Positions 55,204 through 64,000 of a stretch of DNA of 64,000 bases are shown here, in pieces. Every line of letters starts with the position of its first letter. The stretch's first letter is position 1. The notes beneath the pieces were generated by a model. The model saw nothing but the letters and a program-made list of their open reading frames with translations, was not told where the DNA came from and did no database searches. The position numbers and the translations under genes are program-made. Source of the DNA: Wurfbainia villosa (Eukaryota; Streptophyta; Magnoliopsida; Zingiberales; Zingiberaceae); the NCBI GenBank assembly GCA_025175895.1, contig CM046003.1:29409245-29473244 (forward strand), given 5' to 3'.

Positions 55204-57035
55204 TACTCAATTGATCACAACCAAGCTAGGACCTCTAGTCCATAGCGACACACTATCGACAATCCACATGACTATACATAATCACATGATCCGAAATGGT
55301 ACACAACACAAGGATTTAACATAAGATTCAATTCTATGTTCAGGACATTACTCACTCCAAGATGACCTTGTATCTCATTTATAATTCAAGTCTTCATCCG
55401 TACTCTACTAAACACACCTAATTGAACAACTATAGACTTACATACATCACATCTATAACCCATAATCATAATGAAGGAAAATGTGATAACAGCAATAGAG
55501 TATTTAAAAAGGTCAAAGACTAAGTATCAAGCATTAGAAAAACTAGAGTCGATTTAAGGTCAAAGTGATAATAATATGAAGTTATATACTTCAGGGTTTA
55601 GCTACTACCTGACCAAGGTAGGAAATTACCCACCTACTATATAAACCGTGTTGTTGATCCTCACGTGCCTGAATCTACATCGAATCAAATACCTGCACAT
55701 GCATAGAAAACAATTAATTCCATCATAATCTGAATGATCGGATCTAATTTTTCTTCAAACTCATATCACAATCCATGAGTCGGAAATCAACACTACACAA
55801 TTCATCTTATCCCCATGACAACATACTTAATCTCATCCACCAAAATTAACCCTTCTCCTTACCCTATACTGCAATTAACTTCACCATTAACACTATTACC
55901 ATCAATCCACAATCGGTATTCTCCAATAGAACAACATCGTTCGCTAGCTATTAAACATCAATTCAACTAGAACATCCACTATAATTATCATACCACAAAT
56001 TGTAATTCATAGCATACCATCATCAATCATCCATATCAAACTTACCTTTATCGATCTCGGCTACTCAACTTTTGGATCCAACAATTTGAGATTTCCAAAT
56101 CTGGAATGATCAACTTGTTCAATCACAACCCTTGATCTGATTGCGCTTCTTACCTACAAAAATCAAGAATCCACAGCTAACATCAGGCTCCCGAATCTAA
56201 CTCTTCTGATCTAGAACTAGATCAAGCACTCACCTCCATTCTCTACTCCATAAGATCATGTCAATGGCAACTAATAGTGACACCGAGAACAACAGCTAGT
56301 GCGGTAACCTACGGTGGAGGAATCGCTACAATTAGTCACTACTATTACTGGAGGCGGGCCGAGCTCGCAGCGCTCGACCAAGGCACACGATCGGAAGGGC
56401 AAGATGCACCGGCGTGGGTTGTGGGCGCCAACCATCGCATGCGAGGGTGCCTAGGGTGGAAGGGAGAAGAGGGATCAACCGGCGGCGCAGATCGGGAAGA
56501 AGAAGAGGGAGACACATGGCAACAGAGGTAGGGCGGCGAGCGCGCGAAGGTCGTGGCTGCTGGTCGCATGCGCATGACGCGCAGGAGTGGTGACGCGCAT
56601 GTGATGGCTCCGAAGCGGCGACAATCGGCGGGCTGGCCAAGGGGGAAACCAAGCCAGTGGCGGTGAGGGAGAGAGGAATCATGAGGAAGAAAGAAACCCG
56701 CGTGAAAAAGGAGTCGCGGTGAAACGACAGCTCGAGGAATAAAAGAAAACGGCGGAGAGAAATACTCGTTGACGGAGTAACGACTGATGGGGAAGAACGA
56801 CATCGCGGTGGGGAAAGAAATCGCGATTGGTTTTCAATGGCTGTTCTAGGAGGTCGAGCTAACCTAGATCAAATCCGAGCTAACCCAACTTGACCCAATG
56901 CCCATTTAGGCTTTAATCTTCCTCCTAAATGGTCATACAAATCCCTTTTAATTCCAAAAAAATTTATAAAAATTTCTGAAAAATTCCACAAGATAATTCC
57001 CAATTAGCAAGAGATTTTTTTTTCGGTATCTTATA

Positions 57036-57050
57036 TTCTCCCCCACTAAT
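57036..57050 (-). other. E7 polypurine tract
   Basis: The minus strand reads ATTAGTGGGGGAGAA before the LTR, nearly the same as the E3 PPT. Confidence 0.85.
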
Positions 57051-57162
57051 AAAAATTTGGTCCCCAAATTTTCGACTCATGTACGAGTATGAGATGTCAC
57101 AACAACCATCTCAGGTATCTGAAAAAAAATACACCTCAAGTAAACAGATGAGTGTATCGAGC

Positions 57163-58262
57163 TCAGATAGTATCTTCCAGCTCCCACATAACCTCCTCAT
57201 CGGTATGATGCTGCCATCCAATATTTACGAGTCGGATGATTTTGTTCCGCAGCTGCCGCTCCTTGCGACCTAGAACTCGCACTGGAATCTCCTCATAGAT
57301 CGCATTCGGCTGAAGTGGAATCGATACCTCTTTCAGAACATGATCAGCTCGTGGTACGTATTTCCTTAGCATAGAAACATGAAACACGTTATAAATTTCC
57401 GCAAGTGTCAGAGGAGGTAAAGCCACCCGGTAAGCTACACCCCCAATCCGCTCTAATATCTCAAATGGACAAATATAGCGTGGAGCTAATTTTCCTTTTA
57501 GCCCAAATCTTTTGACTCCTTTGGTGGGTGAAACTCGTAGGAATACATGATCCTCGACTGAGAATTCCCAAAGGCCTTCGCCTCTGGTCCGCATAACTCT
57601 TCTGCCGATCTTGTGCCTCGGATAACCATCGTCTGATAACTTGCACCAACTTTGCATCATGATGGATACTTTGTGGCCCCAACAACCGTCGCTCCCCAAC
57701 CTCCTTCCAAAACACAGAAGATCTACAGGGGCTGCCGTATAATGCCTCGAAAGGGGTCATCTGAATAGAAGAGTGGTAGCTGTTGTTATAGGCAAATTCC
57801 ACTAACTGAACGTGGTCCTCCCAACTGCCTCTGAAATCCATAACACATGATCTCAGCAAATCCTTCAATATCTGAATAGTACGCTCAGACTGTCCATCTG
57901 TCTCCGGATGAAATGTTATACTAAGCCGAAGCTTTGTGCCCATGGCCTGCTGAAGACTTTACCAAAATCGTTAGGTAAATCATGGATCTCTATTAGATAT
58001 GATACTCAACGGTACGCCATGCAATCTGATAATCTCTCGACAGTACAACCTTATCAGATGATCCAACGGGTCTGTTCCATGAATAGGCAGAAGGTGAGCA
58101 GATTTGGTTAACCGATCCACGATCACCTAAATCGCATCATGTCCTTTACGAGTTCTAGGCAATCCCGTAACGAAATCCATAGTGATATGCTCCCACTTCT
58201 ATTCCAGAATCAGAATTTCTAATGTTCAACCTTTGCCTGCTGGCATACCAAACATCGAGCAA
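57163..58262 (-). pseudogene. E7 integrase and chromodomain-like tail, broken
   Basis: From right to left: zinc finger end (CLVCQQAKVEH), MDFVTGLPRTRKGHDAI, DRLTKSAHLLPI, ISNRDP (the catalytic Asp of ISDRD reads Asn), DGQSERT, VEFAYNNSYHSSIQ and ALYG. A frameshift near 57570-57600 leads to VEDHVFLRVSPTKGVKRFG, GPFEILERIGG and the tail VRVLGRKERQLRNK, MWELED. Stops fall in the core near 58130 and 57950-57980, some explained by C-to-T or G-to-A. The protein is inactive on several counts. Confidence 0.88.
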
Positions 58263-58604
58263 CAAAAATCTAATTCATCACCGAAAACCACTATCCTCCT
58301 CGGAGTCAGAGATATACTTTCTCATAAGAGAAGTCCATCAACTGTCCAAACTCCACTCCACCACACACTCTGTAAGTGCATGGGAGGCCATAGCGAACAA
58401 TCTCCTTTGTTGCAACTGTCCGTGTTCCAGCAACTCTATAGTAACTATCCAGTAGCTAGTCAAAACTCCATGAGCACTTCTGCTCCATACAACTACTACA
58501 CAAGATCATTTTTGCTAAAACCACGTCACATACATAACAGCTTATCACATAATTTCTTAACTAACGTAAACATAAGATACATCTCATGAAACTGTATCGG
58601 ATTC

Positions 58605-58682
58605 GCTCCAATCCCTACGATGATGCATCCGTGTATAGTACCCTTCCATCCACATTGGAAGGATTAGCTAACACTGGAGCAA
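58605..58682 (-). pseudogene. E7 RNase H trace
   Basis: The minus strand reads APVLANPSNVDG and VLYTDASS followed by a stop and GLER, resembling the RNase H start (PVLxLP...LYTDAS..GLGAV). Position upstream of integrase is right for gypsy. Short and degenerate. Confidence 0.5.
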
Positions 58683-58689
58683 ACGTCAA

Positions 58690-61451
58690 TCATCATCTAG
58701 GCCTTGAAAACTAGTTCCACCACCTTCTGACCAAGTGATTTCCATCACCTCCTTGGTCAAACAAGTCCGTGGTATAGTAATGCTAAAAACATTCTATCCA
58801 CATCTATAGTAATAACTAAATCCTACAAGGAAACCACCATCTACGGTGGCCGAGTGCGCCACTCCAACTACCACCATCAACAATGGCTAAGTTACGCAAC
58901 TCCAACAACCATAAACTGACCCAATCGTGTCCAGAATACATGATTTCTCAAATCCATGGACGACTAAATCGTTTAATAGTCTAACAATATAATCAAAACT
59001 CATAAAATTCATACCAAATATGAAATTGTCGTCTTTACATACCTGCATCCTCTTTACTCTACATTGATGATATATCAATCATCACAATGACAATGATAAT
59101 TGTATGACATCATGTCACTACAATATCAACACTCCAATCATAAACCAACCCTAGAGTATACACAGGTGTCCTTAGCTAATCTAACAGATCATCCATCGAC
59201 AATGAAGGATATTCATTTCCTTCTACAATATCAGTGTTTAGCAACATTGATACCAATAAGATTATCTCCTGGTAAAATGGTCATTCCAACAAATACCTCC
59301 TGTAGATCATCAACCTTGACAACTTTGCAAAAATCGATCATTGAGGGTATCAAACAATCTGATTAGGCTCACAACTAACGAATGTCATTACATTGAGTAG
59401 ATCATGAGCTTCAACTACTTTGTGTGCTTTACACCAGCCCTCAGTAAATACACCATAAGTACAGACATTTGACTCCAAAATATCATTACCTCAATCAATA
59501 AAATAATCATCAGAAATTTTCTCCCGATATGAGGTCTTTAGTATCGAAACTATTCTTGAAATCACTCCGATCGTATACTCCACTTGCCTATGCAATGGCA
59601 AGTCTGGGAGTTCATCTAAAACTACATCTGATTACCCTCGGATTATACACACATCCGAGAGATATTTTATACCATCATTTCAACATCATAACATCCAAGT
59701 TAACATCAAGATATCCACCTCATATCAACCAAGTCAACTATATAACAACTGAGTCAACTCTCCCACCATAAGGTAATATTTCCAAATATCAACCTCTAAC
59801 CATCAGAACCAATATCACGACACTCTAATGATCATCACAATAATCAAATCAACATCTCGCCTATCGGTGGACACACAACTAATCCATAAGGGTATGTCCA
59901 CAGTAAAAATATATTTATCAAAGTCCAAGGGCATCTCTTGATTTCTAAATTATTGGTCAACATCTCGCCTGATGGTAAAGATACCACTGATCCACATAAT
60001 CCGAGTATAGCAATCCTTCTCATTTTATCTCAGAATGTTCTAGACAAAGGTACCTGTAAACTACCCGTATCAATCGGAGTATCAGTATATATATAATAAA
60101 CTGAAACCACACCCCGGATGACTGATCCTTCGGATAATCCGACTTTGCGTGTCTTCATGATGCGCTCTGCACACACATAATCCAGATTCTTTCATCTGAT
60201 TTTGCGGATGTGCACGAGAATATCCTGATGATCTATGATTGGTCTTCTATAATCAGAAAATAGCTCATAACTTCTGACTCCGATCTTGCCCCTTTTATCC
60301 AACATTCAGAGACTTCTGATTCTAATAATTTGACATGCAATATCTGCTCATTAGTCTCCCACTCTTAAACACTTGTACAGAGTCATTTCTAAACTCCTGA
60401 CTCGATCCAATATCTTCCGGCAGGATCTGATAGAAGATCTAGTCATCCTAATCCAAAAGTAAGACAATAACCGTGGGTGGCTTAAAACATCCATTCACAT
60501 TCTTGAGCTATTAGGTGGTCGTACCCTCGGCAAGTCTAACGACTCTGCACGGTACTCCCATTACCGAACGATCACCCTACTTGAAGCTCAAGAATTCCCT
60601 GACGATGAGTCAAAGAAATAACACGGGGAAAATACCCTCTCACAACATCACTAAACCATGATCAGTGATATATTATTCCCCGAAGGTTAATTCTTGCATC
60701 TTTCATCAAATGCCGACTTGATCCTGATAATGGTATGCAACTAACTCTACTTCCTTTGTATAACACAAGTTAAGTTCTCAAAAGTACCCTCAAAGTTATA
60801 CAACCTAGTACAAACAACTCAGGGATCAAAACCCCTTGAAACACCATAATCTAAGCCTCCGCTATCTGCATCATCTATAGCCTACATGTCTTGTCCATTA
60901 CTCAACAGGTAATGATCTGACTAGCATAATTAGTGAAAATCCCTAAGACTGTAGTCTCTGATTTCCACAAGAAATGTGACGACTTGACCCCTACTTTCTA
61001 ACTCAGTATCAGTCGGCTCTCAAAGGAAATTCACCTTTTCAACATAAGTTCAAGGCTCACAGACTCAACAGGTTGTTCCCGTGGTCAACTCAAACCACAA
61101 TTACAAAGAATAATCAATATACTACATGTTATTCCCTGTTATAAATATTAAATACATAGCCAACAAAACCGAGAGTATAAACCCTAAAGGCCACTCCGGC
61201 TAGTCGCCTCGGTGGATGACCCCTTCTATAAGTCTGTACAGGTGTTATCATTTTGTCTGTATACACATATTGAGCAAGTTTAGATAAGTATCTAAATAGA
61301 ATGTAAGTTATCAAGAATTCTTACTTCATACTGCTCAGAGCTCATGCAGCTGTTAATCTCATCTCACAAAACCAAAACTGAAACAAATTGACTCCCGAGA
61401 ATCCAAGACTCGACAAAAAAAACAACATTGCATGGCATCACAGAACCTTGG
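58690..61451 (-). other. E7 decayed interior
   Basis: No continuous coding domain is readable here. RT and gag should lie in this stretch. One possible protease trace (TPIDTGSLQ followed by RTF) is at 60028-60081. The rest shows only short open frames with no recognisable motif. Confidence 0.5.
60028..60081 (-). pseudogene. Possible E7 protease trace
   Basis: The minus strand has an IDTG motif (DTG codons 60063-60071) followed by SLQVPLSRTF, which vaguely resembles the gypsy protease active-site region. Order in the element fits; the similarity is weak. Confidence 0.25.
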
Positions 61452-61463
61452 GCTATGATACCA
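61452..61463 (-). other. E7 primer binding site
   Basis: The minus strand reads TGGTATCATAGC, one mismatch from the initiator tRNA-Met complement, seven bases from the LTR. Confidence 0.85.
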
Positions 61464-62317
61464 CTAACGTTGTCACGCCCCAAGAGTATGCCGAGCCGAA
61501 AAACAAACGGACAACATCTCCCCTATATGTGGCAACATATCCTATTTATACAAGCCTTTCGGCTACAACAACAATAACATATACAAATGTAAACATAACA
61601 ATATAACAAAACACAGTGGAACTAACACAACTGCAATACAAACCATACACCATGCATACCGGTATGACTAACACCAAATTAATAAAATGTCGTAACAAAA
61701 CTAGAAAGAACGGTACAACAACAGCAGTGTCCAACATTACAAATCATCATATAAAACCAAATCCATAACAAAACACCTACGATAAACCCAAAAGCTCGGA
61801 CCCTCGGAGTTGAGATGAGGCGATGCCAGCCAGCGATGCTCCAAGCCATCACGAAGACTTCTACCTGTTACTTGGGCAACAAAAAAACCTAGGGTATGTG
61901 GTGGTGAGTATAACTCAGCGGTAATATGAGAGGACATGTATATATCAAATATCACATGTAATTCAATAATATAACCTACAGGTACATCAGGTATACACCA
62001 GTATAGTATATAAATACATGCATATACTCCCTAAACAAAATGAACAACGTAAAGTGCAGATATACCTGAAAGTCTGCTATGCTACATATATCCAACCTGA
62101 GATATATCCACAATATATAACAAGAAATCTGGTCTAACTCATACTACACCATGAATACTGGTCAAAGATATGCAATAGTCCGACGAACTCATACACAGGT
62201 ATCCCACACACTATCATATAACAAATGCAGTGGCATGTATGATGATGTACAAACAAATGCAACATCACAATAAGCATACATATAGATTGCATCTATATAT
62301 ATACTAATCACAACCAT

Positions 62318-62318
<1 letters not shown>

Positions 62319-62399
<81 letters not shown>
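62319..62399. repeat. Compound (CA)n(TA)n microsatellite
   Basis: About 20 CA units followed by about 20 TA units inside the E7 5' LTR. Confidence 0.95.
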
Positions 62400-62402
<3 letters not shown>

Positions 62403-62818
62403 ATATATATAAGCTACCACGACCCAATGTGGCCTCGGTGGCTCGACATGACAATTGTCCCAACTCAACACCAACCACTACTCTCGAGTGGCCGAGTGGG
62501 CAGTATGATCGAGTAGCATATAAGCGTAAAGAGCAAGCTACCCGATGGTGGTCCTTGCTGTTGGCCACTCTGACAGTCACTACCCATGAGTGGTCGAGTG
62601 CCACACACACAAGACAACGACACGCAAATCCAACTATCACCGTCTATAGTGGTAAAGTGCGGCACAACAAATGCTCTGCCCTCACACCGGTTACTCCTCC
62701 TATGAGTAACCGTAGAGGCAGGATGACTTACGACTCTCTCAACCACAAGAGAGACCTAATCGCCAGCATGCATATAAATGGTATGAATGCATAGTCACAA
62801 ATATAGACGTCCACCACA

Positions 62819-62963
62819 GACTCTCTATTCTACAGAGAGTCATACCAATCTAATCAATGCACTCTCTATCCTGTTGAGAGTCATACTCAACTGATCATAA
62901 CACTCTCTATCTTGTAGAGAGTCATACCAATCTGATCAACGCACTCTCTATCCTGCAGAGAGT
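62819..62963. repeat. Tandem stem-loop minisatellite in E7 5' LTR (4 units)
   Basis: Four units with stems ACTCTCT/AGAGAGT and loops ATTCTAC, ATCCTGT (stem mismatched), ATCTTGT and ATCCTGC; spacing about 42 bp. Confidence 0.85.
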
Positions 62964-64000
62964 CGTACTCAATTGATCACAACCAAGCTAGGACCTCTAG
63001 TCCGTAGCGACGCACTATCGACAATCCACATGACTATACATAATCACATGATCTGAAATGGTACACAACACAAGGATTTAACATAAGATTCAATTCTATG
63101 TTCAGGACATTACTCACTCCAAGATGACGTTGTATCCCATTTATAATTCAAGTCTTCATCCGTACTCTACTAAACACACATAATTGAACAACTATAGGCT
63201 TACATGCATCACATCTATAACCCATAATCACAATGAAAGAAAAATGTGATAACATCAATAGAGTATTTAAAAAGGTCAAAGACTAAATATCAAGCATTAG
63301 AAAAACTAGAGTGGATTTAAGGTCAAAGTGATAATAATATGAAGTTATATACTTCAGGGTTTAGCTACTACCTGACCAAGGTAGGAAATTACCCACCTAC
63401 TATATAAACCGTGTTGTTGATCCTCATGTGCCTGAATCTACATCGAATCAAATACCTGCACATGCATAGAACACAATTAAGTCCATCATAATCTGAATGA
63501 TTGGATCTAATTTTTCTTCAAACTCATATCACAATCCACGAGTCGGAAATCAACACTACACAATTCATCTTATCCTCATGACAACATACTTAATCTCATC
63601 CACCAAAATTAACCCTTCACCTTACCCTATACTGCAATTAACTTCACCATTAACACTATTACCATCAATCCACAATCGGTATTCTCCAATAGAACAACAT
63701 CATTCGCTAGCTATTAAACATCAATTCAACTAGAACATCCACTATAATTATCATACCGTAAATTGTAATTCATAGCATACCATCATCAATCATCCATATC
63801 AAACTTACCTTTATCGATCTCGGCTACTCAACTTTTGGATCCAACAATTTGAGGTTTTCAAATCTGGAATGATCAACTTGTTCAATCACAACCCTTGATC
63901 TGATTGCGCTTCTTACCTACAAAAATCAAGAATCCATAGCTAACATCAGGCTCCCGAATCTAACTCTTCTGATCTAGAACTAGATCAAGCACTCACCTCC

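Larger units (their letters stand above)
53691..57035 (-). repeat. E7 3' LTR (3.35 kb)
   Basis: Plus-strand start TGTCACGCCCCG; end GGTATCTTATA, so the element-strand start is TATAAG rather than the expected TG. On the element strand, a GC-rich block (about 56340-56650) is followed by donor-like AGGTGAGT, AGGTAAGA and AGGTAAGT (56236, 56153, 56046) and later acceptor- and donor-like CAG sites. It contains a hairpin-rich block (54700-55000) and four tandem ACTCTCT/AGAGAGT stem-loops (55059-55203). Confidence 0.9.
53691..64000 (-). mobile_element. E7: Ty3/gypsy chromovirus, minus strand, decayed, runs off window
   Basis: 3' LTR 53691-57035, PPT, chromodomain/integrase fragments, decayed interior, PBS 61452-61463 and 5' LTR from 61471 (first 2530 bp in the window). 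It lies inside the RT fragment ending at 53690, so it is the younger of the two. Both LTRs match closely. Integrase and tail are readable but broken; protease and RNase H are only traces; gag is not recognisable. Confidence 0.9.
61471..64000 (-). repeat. E7 5' LTR (cut by window end)
   Basis: Starts TGTCACGCCCCA and is colinear with 53691-56240. It carries a compound CA/TA microsatellite (62319-62399) where the other LTR has only TA repeats, and lacks about 60 bp of the left copy beside it. The hairpin-rich block (62460-62720), four stem-loop units (62819-62963) and the donor-like sites are all conserved. Confidence 0.92.

Noticed and set aside
56332..56803. Minus-strand open frames of 116-152 codons
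   Set aside because: Inside the GC-rich block of the E7 LTR, overlapping in different frames, low complexity and no recognised motif.
58690..61451. Possible unrelated host gene in the long stretch without domains
   Set aside because: It is bounded by the E7 integrase and E7 PBS/LTR, has no long frame or splice-coherent coding signal, and carries weak RNase H and protease traces; decayed E7 interior is the simpler reading.

Overview
The window is nuclear DNA from a flowering plant, in a repeat-rich and probably heterochromatic region. The evidence is a dense pile of plant-type LTR retrotransposons (Ty3/gypsy chromoviruses and Ty1/copia elements). They have TG...CA LTR ends, primer binding sites matching the 3' end of initiator tRNA-Met, polypurine tracts, and gag/protease/RT/RNase H/integrase domains. 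I found no host gene, tRNA, rRNA or CRISPR array. The species cannot be fixed from sequence alone; a large-genome monocot would fit, but that is a guess.

Layout. 1-7069: minus-strand chromovirus (E1) with long LTRs, a broken gag-pol and a clipped 5' LTR. 7070-15303: two tandem, nearly identical units of a SIRE/Maximus-like copia element (E2, minus strand), each with gag, PBS and LTR but no pol. 15304-17926: a lone gypsy-type LTR related to E1. 17928-37361: plus-strand chromovirus (E3). Its 5' LTR is split by a complete plus-strand copia element (E4, 19966-29262) flanked by a perfect 5-bp target-site duplication, CCCTC. 37362-43169: two related gypsy LTR pieces head to head, forming a large imperfect inverted repeat. 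43170-51971: nearly complete minus-strand copia element (E6). 51972-53690: a mosaic of a copia PPT/LTR piece, a SIRE RT piece (minus) and a gypsy protease/RT piece (plus). 53691-64000: minus-strand chromovirus (E7), strongly decayed inside, whose 5' LTR runs off the window.

How the parts work together. Each element once carried a self-contained copy-and-paste cycle: LTR promoter, tRNA-primed reverse transcription, Gag particle, protease, RT/RNase H, integrase. Chromoviruses E1, E3 and E7 also show a C-terminal chromodomain-like segment, which in this clade directs insertion into heterochromatin. None looks autonomous now. Most in-frame stops are explained by C-to-T change of CAG, CAA or CGA codons, as expected of long-methylated DNA. 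E4 is the best preserved and, by nesting and LTR similarity, one of the youngest.

The most interesting signals are in the noncoding parts. (1) The LTRs of E3 and of the E5/E7 family carry clusters of short stem-loops, several closed by ...CT and AG... around a 7-nt loop, whose stems differ in sequence but still pair. (2) The E4 LTR and leader are packed with perfect inverted repeats, including two leader modules with the same apical sequence but different, still-paired basal stems. (3) The chromovirus LTRs carry consecutive splice-donor/acceptor-like motifs at matching places in different families, suggesting a spliced leader. All three are hypotheses read by eye and need folding, covariation or transcript data.
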